The notes under the pieces were generated by a model. That model was not told the DNA's origin, ran no database searches, and saw only the letters and a list, made by a program, of their open reading frames with translations. A stretch of DNA of 64,000 nucleotides. Origin: Xiphydria camelus (lineage: Eukaryota > Arthropoda > Insecta > Hymenoptera > Xiphydriidae). The stretch lies in the NCBI GenBank assembly GCA_963678675.1, contig OY783191.1, positions 18,975,111 to 19,039,110 of the forward strand, in the 5' to 3' direction. Both the position numbers and the translations under genes were made by a program. Positions 11,191 to 22,835 of this stretch are shown in pieces (positions within the stretch are counted from its first letter, which is position 1; each line of letters opens with the position of its first letter).

Positions 11191-11589
11191 GCAGCGGTGC
11201 CGTTTAGGCGTAGAATTCTTGGGTCTTTTTTTTACACAATATTTTTAGCATCTTTAAATGTCTGCGAAGAAAGATCTGCTAGAAGTAAAATATTTTAATT
11301 TTCATTGTCCCAATGGAGGTTTGCAAGTTCGTGGTTATTTGTACAAGTTACATAGTGATTTGTAAAATATTTTATTGCCAGAGATTTTCTTCATACTTCG
11401 TCTGTATTATTGTCTCTGACAGGTATTCTGCAATGTCAACTGAGTTCGGAGCCACTTGTATATGCCGCGATTTCCTACTTCTGATCGAATTTACGAAACG
11501 CTGAACATCGCGATGTTAAAGGCTCTCCGTTACCGGACTTTTTAGCAAGACGAACTTCCTATGTAGCCCTAGTTATGATATTCCGAAAT

Positions 11590-12220
11590 TAGTACATCGG
11601 TTATTGTCACAAAAATAAGACGCGCAGTAGTAGTTACTAAAAAGTAGAATATTTTAATTTTAAGCAGATATATTGTACATATCGAAGCCCAATGATTTTT
11701 CATAACCAACAATAAAAATGCTACGATGTTCGAAATTTCTTCCATACCTCCGTTTTTTTGCAGTTACTGGAGAGATAAGGTTTAGGAATTTTCTATAGAA
11801 ACGGTTGCCGGGTACTGGTAAGTCGTTACACGGAGAAAAAAATCCTAGAAAAATGGCTGTGCTCCGCACAGTAAATTGGGTTCAAAATGCTCTTTTAGGA
11901 AATTTTCTTGTAGAATCCTGGAAAAATTAATCTATGTGACACTTAATTTTTGTCAAAACCTAACGGATTTTTTAATAGTGAGCTGATAAAAATTTGTAGC
12001 GCAGCACAATACAATTTGAATGACGCAATTGTTTTATTGTGTTGGAAAGGAAAAATTAACGGTTGATTAGATTAAAACAGTGTAGAGATTGAGAAATTTT
12101 ATCCTGTTGGTACTAAACTTTTACCGTGCTGCCCGTGAATTACTCACCGACAGAACGGTATACTCCAGGTAAGGTACAACCCCAAGTGATGCGGCTATAC
12201 GTACCTTGCCGCACTCTGAC
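11590..12220. other. Unassigned AT-rich sequence
   Basis: No gene or strong repeat. ACACGGAGAAAAAAATCC at about 11829 is a motif that recurs here and elsewhere (12836; inverted at 17377 and 18328) and probably marks element ends. Confidence 0.3.
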
Positions 12221-12224
12221 TCTA

Positions 12225-12427
12225 AAGCCGCGTCCCCACTATGCCAACTGGCAAGGCCAAATGGCAAAGCCAAGTGGCTTCCTTAATTTAGACCGGCACT
12301 CGTCGGGTTCGGATTAGCATGCCAATTGGTACTATTTTACCAACTGGCACGAGCCGGCAAAAACGTCCACATTACTCTTGGCTTTGCCATTTGGCCTTGC
12401 CAGTTGGCATAATGGGGACGCGGCTTA
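12225..12427. mobile_element. 203-bp fold-back with GGCAA/TTGGC sub-repeats
   Basis: AAGCCGCGTCCCCACTATGC is mirrored exactly at the right end, with CAACTGGCAAGGCCAAATGG as inner arm. The arms are ~48 bp and carry repeated TGGCAA words. Confidence 0.85.
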
Positions 12428-12440
12428 AGGCCTAAGGCCT

Positions 12441-12790
12441 AACTCAGACGGTGCGACATTCCTGCGGACAGCAGTGCGACAAAACGATCGCACTCTGTAG
12501 AGAGTAAACGGAGACGACTGTTATCGACCAGTCGCACCGTCTGTGCTTTACTGCGACTCCATGCTGACTTGCCACGTCTCCGCTACTCTCGACAGCAGTA
12601 CGATAAAACGGTCGCACTCTGTCGAGAGTAGCGGAGACGCGGCAATTCAGCATGGAGTCGCAACAAAGCACTCAGATGGTGCGACTCGTCGACGATAGTC
12701 GCAATGCGTCGCAGGTATCACCGACAAAATTGTCGCAGGCGTAACTCAGACGGTGCGACTTTCCTGCGACAGCAGTGCGACTGTCGACCA
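12441..12790. mobile_element. AACTCAGACGGTGCGAC family element, copy 1
   Basis: The end motif AACTCAGACGGTGCGAC occurs at 12441 and again at about 12746. The interior has inverted blocks around TCTCGACAGCAG and GCGGAGACG and many TGCGAC/GTCGCA words. It is a compound palindrome related to 17419-17632. Confidence 0.7.
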
Positions 12791-13134
12791 TCTCCCACCT
12801 CGCGCTTGTCTGTATAACATCTACAGTGGCGCACGGAGAAAAAAAAAGTGAAAAATTCCCCTTTTTTTATTAGTAACGCTGCACCATTGTGACAATCAAC
12901 CAGATATTACTGTGAGATAGGTAAGAAATTATCAATGGGCTGGAAAATTATTCTTCTGAAAAAAGGGAATTTTCGGTGAATTTTCAAATTCCCAGCAAAA
13001 TAAAGTAAAAACTACGCAGCAGTATAGCAGTAGCTCTACTGTTTATGGTGAACATATATTCTTCAGCACTGGATTTTTTCCTTTTTACTGCAGAAAATCT
13101 TCACCGTCAAGTGTTAATGTTACATTCGGTCTTA
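12791..13134. other. Unassigned
   Basis: AT-rich with CACGGAGAAAAA at 12836. No gene seen. Confidence 0.3.
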
Positions 13135-13207
13135 TAGACCAATCAGGATCAAGTATTCCGTTGTTCGTAACCCCACCACAACAGAATACTTGATCCTGAT
13201 TGGTCTA
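13135..13207. repeat. Palindrome TAGACCAATCAGGATC...
   Basis: TAGACCAATCAGGATCAAGT is mirrored at 13188-13207 around a ~20-bp loop. A related shorter palindrome lies at 55157-55208. Confidence 0.8.
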
Positions 13208-13770
13208 TTCGCTTACGCTTACGCCTTACGGCCTTACGGAATGTTGTGTGTGATGGCCCTTAGCGACAGTCAGCTGATCCGCCATATTCGCGCTCTCATC
13301 GTCATTGAATGCGTTCAACGTTGTCTTCAATTAATAATTTGTCTTTACTTTGATGTATTATATAATTATTAACGGGATCCCGGCAGAGGGACGAAAAAAA
13401 CACGAGTCACCGGGTCGATGTAAATGACCACAAAACTAGAGAACTTTACTGAAAAGGTCACAACGTGCGGTAGTGTAGTGGAAAAATGCAAACTAGATCG
13501 CTCGTCCTGATAGACGAGCCAACCGACGAATGCGCATACGTATGCGCGTTAGGGGCCGTCCATAACGGCGCATCGCACCTCGCACCGCACATCGCACCGC
13601 ACATAGCCTGGCCCATAGCATGGAGCAGTGCTCATAGTGACGCCTCGCATCTAGTCTAGCCATTCAGTCATACTAAAGTCATTCTAACAGGAACTCTATA
13701 ACCCACTTGTCTCTAACAAATTACAGAATCATTGTTCGGTTTAGAGTAAGATACAGCAAAGCTACATAGG

Positions 13771-14184
13771 TATACCGGGTGTTCTCAAACCTCTGACCCA
13801 GAGGAAAACCCTATGTTCATTAAAAAATTACGGACACAATGCAATTGATTTTATTGAAATCCGTTAAGAACTTGCGGCGAAATTAATTACTAAAAAGTAA
13901 TTAATATTTTGAATTTATTCGGCATTGATGACGTCATATCAAGGCTCATGAGGATAATGTTTATAATAACGATAGCAAATGCGATTATCTTAATTAATAT
14001 ATTGATTAATTGATATATGACATCATCAATTCCGAATAAATTCAAAACATTTATTACTGTTTAATAATTAATTTCTCCGTAAATTCTTAACGGATTTCAA
14101 TAAAATCAATTGCATTATGTCCGTAATTTTTTAATGAACATAGGGTTTTTCTCTGGGTCAGAGGTTTAAAAACATCCTGTATAT
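13771..14184. mobile_element. Fold-back with TATACCGGGTGTT ends
   Basis: TTCTCAAACCTCTGACCCAG near the left end is mirrored at the right. The arms are ~150 bp, including CAATTGATTTTATTGAAATC. Ends TATACCGGGTG / CATCCTGTATA belong with other TACAGGGTG-type elements in the window. No gene. Confidence 0.85.
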
Positions 14185-14189
14185 ATTGA

Positions 14190-14769
14190 ACTGTATTAAG
14201 CCATTGACCTTGACATTTTAAAATCCTTTTTCTTTAATTTTTTAACCTTCCAGCGGAAGATGAGATTTCACCTCCGTGAACTGTCTCTCATTCAGAAGTC
14301 AACGCTGTTACATGTAATCATAGCAAACTAAAAACAAATTATCAATTTTAGGGATATTTATGAAGTAAATAGAATAATGTTTAATTGCAATCACTGAAAT
14401 GAATGACCTACTATCGAAATAAGCAAAAACTACTCGATATCAGGCACTTATGTGAAGGAGCAGCGAAAGTACAATTTATTACCCGACTACCGGGAGAGGT
14501 TCCATCATTTAACAACCGAAAAAAAATAAAAACGGCGGGTCCAACGGGCGTGGTGTAAATAGAATACCCAGTCTAGCGACAGCGACACGCGTCGGGGTAC
14601 CTCGAGTCGCAAGCGAAGAGCCACTCGACCGCGTGCTCAAATTTCAGGAGCCTCGCGGGAGGGCACGGAAACCCTCTGCCTTTCGCTCTCCTCGGACAAA
14701 GTGCAGACCCGCAATAAATCCAACTATTGCGGTGCACATGCACTTGTCCGGGGACGGCACCAATCGGAC
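14190..14769. other. Unassigned
   Basis: The GC-rich stretch 14560-14720 has frames on both strands without recognisable domains. The rest is AT-rich. Confidence 0.3.
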
Positions 14770-15714
14770 GAAAAAACATTACCTGAATCTTTTCAGATTT
14801 TTTTCACGCGCCGTTAATGGTATAAATCGATTTGAAAAATAAATTTTAACTTTAAAGAGTTTCAAGTACCTATACATGCAAATTTTTGTTTTTTCTCCAT
14901 TTTTCAAAGAAAATATATAAAAATTGTTAAGTGACATTAAAAGGCATTTTTTTACAAGAAAGTGAAAAAAACACCAGAAAATATTTATTGCGCCAATGCG
15001 ACAGTCGATTTTTCTTAAAAAAATTCAGTACATTTGAAATCAATAAAAACTGTGTCGAAAAAAATGTGGTAGTGGAAGGGCCATTTCTTCATGAAGAAAA
15101 AAATGCTTCTTAAGTTTTTTGTCTTAAAAAATTTTTTTTTTCATCAGAAAATGTTCATCATCCTTCTATGCATCTATGCATAGAAACAAAGAACATTTTC
15201 GGATTTTTGAAAAAATGTTTAAGAGAAAAAACTTAAAAAGAATTCGTTTAAAAATCAGAAAATTTTCTTTATCCTTCTATGCATCTATGCATAGATGCAT
15301 AGAAGGATACATGACAGTGATTTAAAAAAATTTGTTAAGAGAAAAAACTTAAAGAATTTTTTTCTTCATGAAGAAATGGCCCTCCCACTACCAAAATTTT
15401 TTCTGCATAGTTTTTATTGATTTCAAATGTACTGAATTTTTTTAAGAAAAATCAACTGTCGTATTGGCGAAATAAATATGTTCTAGTGTTTTTTTTCACT
15501 TTTTTGTAAGAAAATGCCTTTTAATGCCACTTAAAATTTTTTGTATTTTTTTTTTTTTTAATTGAGAAAGAACCAAAAATTGTCATGTATACAAAGTTGT
15601 TTATGAGATTAATAGTATACTTGAAACTTTAAAGTTAACATTTATTTTTCAAATTGATGTATACCATTAACGGCGCCTGAAAAAAATCTAAAAAAAATTA
15701 GGTAATGCTTTTTC
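14770..15714. mobile_element. 945-bp palindrome
   Basis: GAAAAAACATTACCTGAATC is mirrored at the right end with ~400-bp arms (ATTAACGG near 14812 and 15667; ATGGCCC blocks near 15080 and 15375). At the centre, TCTATGCATCTATGCATAGA forms a second, tighter hairpin. No coding content. Confidence 0.85.
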
Positions 15715-15814
15715 ATCAAGTATGACTATGTAAATAAAAATCAGATTTTTTTGAGACCCTCATGAAAAAGGTGGCTGTCTTCACAGAGAATGCCCCATAT
15801 GGTAATTTAGATTA

Positions 15815-16103
15815 GAAGTAGCAGAGTGCCTCTGCAACCTGGGGTCAAAGAAGGAGAAAAAAAGTGGAAGACCATCAAATGACACTCAACAATTAATTGA
15901 TGAAAAAATAAAAAGAGGGCCAGCAGCTCGTATCCCTCCAATGAATATTAGAAACGACGAAGCGTCATTGGATAAAATACTCGTACGATTCCTCAAGACA
16001 AAGGTGCAAGTTTCCTACTTGCAAAGGGTTTACCCATTTCAAATGTGACAAAAATGTGGAGTGTTTTTGTGCCTCACAAAAGGCAAAAATTGTTTTAGAT
16101 TAG
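15815..16103 (+). pseudogene. piggyBac-type transposase, C-terminal relic
   Basis: In the family this region ends a TTAA-specific transposase. Seen: KKSGRPSNDTQQ, PPMNIRNDE, then after a frameshift KRHWIKYSYDSSRQRCKFP, TCKGFTHFKCDKN and VECFCASQKAK, ending at TAG 16101-16103. The Cys pattern matches the C-terminal zinc finger of piggyBac-like transposases, and the KRHW block precedes it as expected. The frame is shifted once, the last Cys/His residues are lost, and all upstream sequence including the DDD core is absent. Dead fragment. Confidence 0.65.
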
Positions 16104-16389
16104 GTATTTCATTCTTAGTTTGTTCTGTAATGTTGCAAATATGCAACATAATTAGTTTTGTTAACAGTTGCATGCTGTAGTTAATATGCAGTAATTTGTT
16201 TTTTGTTTCAATAGGCGTTAAAATTTAATAAACATTTTTAATAATATTTTTTACTAATCAGATATATAATCGAATACGAAAAATAATGTTTTCATTTATT
16301 TAAAAAAAATCATGCAATGATACGACGGAGCACTGGGAGATGTGCGATGCTCGAGGCTCGAAGAAATATACCAAGCTCTATTTCTTGCG

Positions 16390-16680
16390 CGAGGGCGATG
16401 GTACCATGCCATGTGCGAGGCGAAGGGCCGTGCGCCGTTATGGACGGGCCCATCTCTTTCCACACACGCGCCTATTTACCTCGTCTATACCAGGCTAAGG
16501 GCGGTGCGAGGTGCGGTGCGCCGTTGTGTGGACGCTCTATTCCTTGTGCGAGGGCGAAATGTGCGAGGCGAAGGACCGTGCGCCGTTATGGACGGGCCCA
16601 TCTCTTTCCACGCGCCTATTTACCTCGCCTGTACCAGGCTAAGTGCGGTGCGAGGTGCGGTGCGCCGTTATGGACGCCCA
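16390..16680. repeat. 148-bp tandem duplication of a GC-rich end
   Basis: TGCGCCGTTATGGACGGGCC recurs 148 bp apart (16431 and 16579), each followed by CATCTCTTTCCA and TACCAGGCTAAG. The GCGAGGTGCGGTGCGCCGTT terminus also appears twice. Overlapping frames are artefacts. Confidence 0.75.
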
Positions 16681-16759
16681 CTTACGCGTTGCGAGGCGTT
16701 CAGCAACACATCGTGGTCAGGACGCTGACGCCACGCTGCTGTAACGAGGGGCATGATTG

Positions 16760-17400
16760 GAGGAACGAAAAGTGCATCGTTCTAACAATAACAGTCATAT
16801 ACGAGCCTGCTATCTGAAAAGATTTGGATATGCTTGGAGAGTATTACAGCCGTCTGATATTGATGGGTGTTTCGTGACTCATCTTACGCGAATCCCAACA
16901 GGGCATAAGTGCATCATTACCAAATGGATATCAGGCTTTTCAAGACATTCGTTTGTAATAAATAAATTGGAATTTTTTGTGTTTAGATATGTGCAAGGCT
17001 TTTAATTCTATTTTACCAATTTGAATCCTTATTAATAGTTTTTTATTGAGATATAAATAAATTTTATTTATGTAAAAATTTACATTTACATGGGTTAAAT
17101 TTTACTAGTTTATTAATCAAAAATGACTTTTCGATTTTCATAAAAAAATCTCATTCCAAAAGGAAAAATTTGTCTCATACTTAGTGAAAATGTTTACTTT
17201 TTGCATATAAAATTTGCTATGTCGGTAAAGAAATTTGTTTACTTTTCGGAAAGGAACTTTTTACTACTACACAGAAGGGGAAAAATTCTACCGTTTGTTA
17301 ATTCGGTGCACAGTTAGTCAGAAAAATGACACCTTTTCCTCATCTTCTAGGGGTTAGAAGTTCTCTTTTTTTTTCTCTCCGTGCGGTGTCGTTATGTTAG
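16760..17400. other. Unassigned AT-rich
   Basis: No gene. The motif TTTCTCTCCGTGCGG at about 17376-17390 is the inverse of the CACGGAGAAAAA motif at 12836. Confidence 0.3.
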
Positions 17401-17418
17401 TTTGTCGTTCATCTGCTC

Positions 17419-17632
17419 ACAGGGTGCGACTGCACGGCGACAAAACTGTCGCTGGAAAGTCGTCGATTGCTGCGACAGAGTGCGACCGTTTTGACGTAAA
17501 CGGAGACGACTGTCGTCGACGAGTCGCACCGTCTGAGTGCTTTACTGCGACTCCATGCTGATTTGCCGCGTTTCCGCTACTCTCAACAGCAGTGCGACAA
17601 AACGGTCGCAGGAAAGTCGCACCGTCTGAGTT
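17419..17632. mobile_element. AACTCAGACGGTGCGAC family element, copy 2
   Basis: It ends at about 17632 with the inverse of AACTCAGACGGTGCGAC and contains ACTCCATGCTGATTTGCCGC, near-identical to the element at 12441-12790. Confidence 0.7.
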
Positions 17633-17639
17633 AGACTGT

Positions 17640-17930
17640 CGGGGAAAACCCCTTACCCCTTACTTCCCGACTCACAATCAGGGGAATTTTGGACTTAGGT
17701 ACGCGACGCGCGGAATAAAGCTACCGACCGGAGCGTCCGGTCTTCACTTGTAATCGAGCAACCACCGCGGACACTCCGCCTTGAGCTGTACTACTCCTGG
17801 CCGAAATAAACTTCACACGGAATCTGCAGCCTTCCGCCCGATTCCTGTCACTGCATGGATGCAATCCTCGTTTCCACGCGCCGGAACAATTGGTTGGTGT
17901 TGGGGGAAAAATAGTATAAGTCCAAAATTG
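17640..17930 (+). other. Possible LTR fragment
   Basis: A GC-rich segment with two AATAAA-like signals (about 17715 and 17804), flanked by AT-rich DNA. It ends CCGGAACA followed by ATTGGTTGGTG, which resembles an LTR end plus primer-binding site. No partner LTR is visible, so this is tentative. Confidence 0.25.
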
Positions 17931-18014
17931 GCTAAAATATGTTGAGTAGATTAATCACTTCTGAAAACGGGTATCTAAGATAATAATAAAGTAAGACTTA
18001 AGGGAGATTCTTAC

Positions 18015-18094
18015 GGGGTCGTGAACTGGGCGAGAGCACTACCTGTTAGCGAGTACAAAAGGTATTGCTCTCGCCCAGTTCACTACCCCGTGAA
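18015..18094. repeat. Hairpin of ~80 bp
   Basis: ACGGGGTCGTGAACTGGGCG at 18015 is mirrored (CGCCCAGTTCACTACCCCGT) at about 18073-18092. Confidence 0.8.
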
Positions 18095-18780
18095 AACCTC
18101 TTTTATTTTTATTTTGCGGCACGGCAATTTTTCTTTTGCAGCACGGCGATTTTTATTGTGCTCCAGTGAGATAATATTTACAGTGATACTTAATAATTTT
18201 TATACGGCCAATTAGTAATATTTCTTATTGTAATTATTAACTTTTGTTGTGCTTGCAGTTTCGACCCAAAATATAAAATGGCACGGTAATTTTTGCCAAA
18301 ATTTCAGAACAAAAATTCTGGGATTTTTCTCTCCGTGTAGAGCTAATCATTACACAGTACCTCAAGTCGACAACCAATAGCGTACGGTTTAGAGTGTACT
18401 ATGGCATATCGCCTACTTAAATACCATTCTCAACGCCGATACTTGAATACAGTATATGTAACAACCAATATGAGATTAGAAAATAAAATTAACAATCACA
18501 TTTATATAGTTTTAATTACCTTTCCAATGCCAAAGTATGTTAGAAGTGCGAGGGAAGGAGCAGCGAAAGAAAAGACTATTAAATGCCTTCCTATTCTCTT
18601 CTTATCTACTCCTTCGTGTAACAAGAAAGATACAAGACCAAACGCTGCAGGTGCCTGTAAAGATGTAAACAAAATATAAATTACTTATTCGTTAATTTAA
18701 GTCTACGCTTCTGGGTACCTGATGTATAAACATAGTGAAATAAAATTCCCTCGCTTCTCAACATTTTTGATGTGTAAACA

Positions 18781-19652
18781 TCTATGCTATGGTTCTGCGG
18801 TAGGACCTTCCTGGGAGATGGAGCGTCAGACGTAAACCATGTAGATGTGACTGCGTCAGTGTGTGTGTGGCGCTACTGCGCATACTATTCGCGCAAGCTG
18901 GATTATCTCAACGGGAAAACATTTTAGAGACAAATGTTTAATACAAAACTTTAAGGATTTTCCCTTGGCTACCCAGTGGTCGTATTGGATTTGACCTTGA
19001 CCGTGACCTTTAAGGTAATATCAAATGCCTTCCTAAACCGTTCATCCGATTGCGATGAAACTTTGGGGAATGGTTGGACGCATGCCCGCGAAGGTTTTTG
19101 AGTTAGTAAATCTTATACAGGGTGTTCAAAAAGTACTGGTACTGATGATTATTATGCCTTCCTAAACCGTTCATCCGATTGCGATGAAAAGTTGGGGAAT
19201 GGTTGGACGCATGCCCGCGAAGGTTTCTGAGTTAGTAACTCTTATACAGGGTGTTCAAAAAGTACCGGTACGGATGATTATTATGCATTCCTAAACCGTT
19301 CATCCGATTGCGATGAAAATTAGGGGAACAGTGGACGCATATCCACGAAGGTTTGAGTTAGTAAATCTTATACAGGGTGTTCAAAAAGTCGAACTATACT
19401 TGACCTAAATTTGACCTTCGCTGACAATAAAGGTAACATATAAAAAATGGTCAAGGACACATTTGAACGTGAAAAAAAATTAATTTGACCTTGACATAAC
19501 CTTGAAGGTCATGGTCAATGTCAAATCCAGTATGACCATTGCGTAGCCCGGGAAAAATACTAAAAGTTTTGTATTGAAAATGTATTTAAACAATGGTGGA
19601 CGGACAAAATCAATCCACAATCTACCCGTGCGAAGCCGGGACGGGCTGCTAG
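18781..19652 (+). mobile_element. Non-autonomous Helitron
   Basis: It starts TCTATGCTAT after an A. It ends with a hairpin (CCCGTGCGAAGCCGGGACGGG) and CTAG at 19649-19652 followed by T, the A^T insertion and TC...CTRR termini of Helitrons. No inverted repeats, no target duplication, no coding region. The interior is a tandem repeat. Confidence 0.65.
19019..19390. repeat. ~129-bp tandem repeat inside the Helitron
   Basis: Three units share CCTTCCTAAACCGTTCATCC, GGACGCATGCCCGCGAAGG and TATACAGGGTGTTCAAAAAG (at 19114, 19243 and 19369; periods 129 and 126). Confidence 0.85.
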
Positions 19653-19659
19653 TAAGTTA

Positions 19660-20369
19660 TAAATCTAATATAATAATAATAAATATTTTATTATAGAAAA
19701 AATTAAACTTCTTTATGTCGAACTGCGACGTCATATTCCCCAATTAAACTCGGACCGCAGATAATTGTAAGATGTTTACACATCCTCCGTGAGTACAACG
19801 GCACTCACACCTTTTTTTTAAAACATACTATTTCTTGATCAATAGAAATTTTATGTCTTTTGGAATAAAATCATCTAAGATAGATAAGAATTAAAGGGCA
19901 TTACCGATTCCAATTACTCACTGCATTTTATGTACACTATAATGCCCAGGTAGAGAACATTCACGCTTTGATTCAATTTTGTAATACATACCAGAAATTT
20001 GGTATCCACCTCTTTTCTTAACAAACTTTATGCGGAATAAAAATCGATTATAAGCAAAATTACCAGATGCATAACAACGTGTAATTCAATTTAGCGAGAA
20101 TATATTGGTCATTAATTATCAAGGGCCGACGTTTGAAACTTTTGAAAAGTTACAAAAAGAAAACTCACTGTTTCCGACTAATTTTGGGTCGCTGAATGCG
20201 AATATGATAGCCGTTTTCCTCCATTAGCTCGTATTTTTGTGTAACGCATAGTTGCCAATTTTACCATAAAATTTACTGGGCGAAATAAACTATTATCAAG
20301 GTTACCAGCCCAATAATTATTATAATGAGTTCATTGAGTACGAAAAAGGAATTAATTTCGTTTAATTGG
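19660..20369. other. Unassigned AT-rich
   Basis: No gene or clear repeat. Minus-strand frames are short and unrecognised. Confidence 0.3.
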
Positions 20370-20803
20370 GTAGGGGAGAAGTGTGTACCTTGGGACACTG
20401 TGTACCTTAGGACATTCCCATAGAAAGCAAACAATTTAAAGTTTGCTACAGGGTACGGGCTGAGTTTAATGCCTTGCATGATAGATGTCTCCACACAGAA
20501 TTTGGAATCTCTTCTACTTCAATATGGCGAATGTGACAGGCAAACTGACTGTAGCCACCTCAGAGAGAGTACATTTTTATTTTCTGGTATCGTTTGGTTT
20601 GGAAAAAGAAGTAAGTCTTTTTTTGCAATTTTATGCATGTTACTGTATTTGGCGCATATTTTTACCGATCTTAACCAGTGTGCAGAATAAAACAACTAGC
20701 AGTTCTTAAAATATTTGCATTATTTTCGGGGCCTACTAGACCGTGTACCTCGGGACATAAACACGAGTGTACCTTAGAACATGTCCCAAAGTACACCGTG
20801 TTC
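20370..20803. mobile_element. Element with GTGTACCTTGGGACA ends
   Basis: Copies of GTGTACCTTRGGACA lie near the left end, with direct and inverted (TGTCCCAAAGTACAC) copies near the right. Overlapping plus-strand frames of 73-74 codons inside are unrecognised. Probably a small DNA element. Confidence 0.45.
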
Positions 20804-20914
20804 GGAAATTAAATACCTAATGAATTGCGCGGCTGTTATATCGGCGACGCTAGTCGTGACGGGCGTGCTTGGGTATAGCCTGCACCGTTCATACTACCTT
20901 CGCTATTCCTCACG

Positions 20915-20994
20915 CCAACCAATAGCGATTGGTACCCCCAAATATGACATAACGCGATGGCCCTCGATCAAGTAGCGACTCGATATTTGCTTGT
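20915..20994. repeat. CAAATATGACATAACGCGATGG repeat fragment
   Basis: It shares ACATAACGCGAT, CCTCGATCAAGTAGCGACTC and CCAATA with the palindrome at 63197-63593. Confidence 0.65.
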
Positions 20995-21353
20995 CAAGCG
21001 GTGGTGTAATTTTATTTATAAATAAAATAATTTTTATAATCACTATTCTCATTAAATGATTATGAATAAAATTTTATATATAAAATCTAAATATTTTCAC
21101 TAAAATGAATAAATAATTTATATTCATAAATAAAATAATTTTTAATTTTCTCATAAATAAAAATGTTAAAATATTTTTTCACAAATAAAAATATTAAAAT
21201 ATTTTTTCATAAATAAGAATATTAAAATATATTGTAAATTTTTAATTTTCTCACACAGCCAGATTTCCTGGATAAATAACACCCTAGATGGATCTCGATA
21301 CGCTAATTCCAAATCTTTTTTATTTTTGTTTATTTTAATCTAGCACGTTAAGT

Positions 21354-21812
21354 TTCTGAGAGAGGTGAGGTCAAATGTCAAAAAGATTTCGTTGCAGGGG
21401 GCTTCTGACTTCATTTTTCTAAAAAACTAGATATAGGTACTAACCAAATATGGCGGCAGATTCGGATTAAACGTCAAAAAATGAATAACAAGCATTGATT
21501 GTATTTCATGATGCGATTAGGTTCCAGTAGTAATTAACAAACATACATTGAGGCGTACACGACACTGCTTATGTATGCATAACAGACGTAGACCATCATC
21601 CCCGTGCACACTTCCATGTATTTTTAGATATCTATACCTAATGAAACCTTATCGCATCATGGAATACAGTCAATGCTTTTTGTTCATTTTTTAACGCTTA
21701 ATTGGATTTTAAAGCCAGAATTTGGCTAGTATATCTAGTTTTTTAGAAAAATGATGTTAAAAACTTCCTGAAACGCAATTTCTTCGACATTTGACATCAC
21801 TTTTCTTAAAAA
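21354..21812. mobile_element. Palindromic element
   Basis: CATTTTTCTAAAAAACTAGA at about 21412 is mirrored at about 21735. The outer arms contain GACATTTGAC/GTCAAATGTC blocks and the inner arms ATGATGCGAT. About 460 bp with ~150-bp arms. Confidence 0.7.
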
Positions 21813-22085
21813 GCGTGATATACTAGAGCAATATGGAAAACAGATTTAAAATGAGCGTGTCAATATCTACATAGCCGACCTCATTTCATTTCTGATTATT
21901 TTTTGGGTAGATCGGTGTTATAGTAGATGATTTAACTCTTTGAGTCATACATTTTTCCTCATACCTCAAATTTTCGGAAGTGTTCTTTTGGAAGCGAGGA
22001 AGGCTCTAATCGTTGAATCCAAATCTAAGGTTAAAATTCTACAGATTTTCATAATTTAACACGTTCGCCACCGCGTCACCCATAC

Positions 22086-22802
22086 CAACAAAATTGATAC
22101 GTAAAATACTCTCCAAAAAAGATTAGAAATCAATTAAGATCGCCATGTTCAAGATTTATATATAAAAAATAAAAGGCATCATTTGACAGGAAAATTATTG
22201 TAAATCAAACGTTACTAAAAAATTCGACGACAAAAAATTTATAAAAAAAAATTCATAAAAAAGAATTTGCCGCGTTTAAGTTTTCATATTTTTTCCACTA
22301 TATACTGGTGGTATCACATAAATGTATGAATTTATATAAAATCATAAGTGCATAAACATCGAATATAACTTTCTGTCTGAATTTTTTATTTTGAAGGAAA
22401 AAACGCGGCAAGTTCTTTTTATGAACATTTTTTATACATTTTTTGTCGTCGAATTTTTTAGTACCTAACTTGTGATTTACAATAATTTTCCTTTCAAATG
22501 ATGCCTTTTATTTTTATATATAAATCTTGAACATGGCGATCTTAATTGATTTCTAATCTTTTTTGGAGAGTATTTTACATATCAATTTTGTTGGCACTGA
22601 ATGAACATGCCGCCTTTTTTTTTTACAGAGAATCTGTTTTTGTAACAAGATTTCACTCCTTTATGGAATTTATTCATGAGGAGAATATGTACATGTAGGA
22701 GAATAGCTTTTTATTACCACGAAATTAAAGTCTCACATTTTATACCGATACGAGTCAATTAATTATAACCACGTTACTTTTGATTTATTCTCGTGATATT
22801 TT
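22086..22802. mobile_element. Palindrome copy (partner at 56560-57425)
   Basis: TACGTAAAATACTCTCCAAA (about 22100) is mirrored near 22565. Arms of ~190 bp include ATCAATTAAGATCGCCATGT. The right flank (22596-22802) is shared, inverted, with 56560-56745. Confidence 0.8.
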
Positions 22803-22835
22803 GAAATGATTTTATAATTAATGTTTCGATAATTA

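Larger units (their letters stand above)
7750..11585. mobile_element. Foldback (FB)-like element with repeat-bearing arms
   Basis: The outer arms 7755-8130 and 11190-11585 are inverted copies: the block with CCAATGGAGG at about 11311 is mirrored at about 7995, and TTCTTGGGTC at 11217 is mirrored at about 8075. Towards the centre both arms become arrays of a 30-bp unit. They meet at a tight palindrome near 10757 (TCATAGTTTTCCAC...GACTATGA). The left arm is split by about 2 kb of nested elements (8300-10310). Internally repetitive arms resemble Drosophila FB elements; that is structural analogy, not shown homology. Confidence 0.7.
13554..16679. mobile_element. Pair of matching inverted termini, possible 3.1-kb element
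   Basis: GGCCGTCCATAACGGCGCAT and the following CGCACCTCGCACCGCAC at 13554-13592 are mirrored at about 16640-16679. Between them lie two palindromes and a piggyBac relic. Either this is one composite element or the termini are two independent MITE copies. No clear target duplication was found. Confidence 0.45.

Noticed and set aside
16317..16817. 166- and 128-codon frames
   Set aside because: They ride on the 148-bp tandem repeat and are open in two phases at once.
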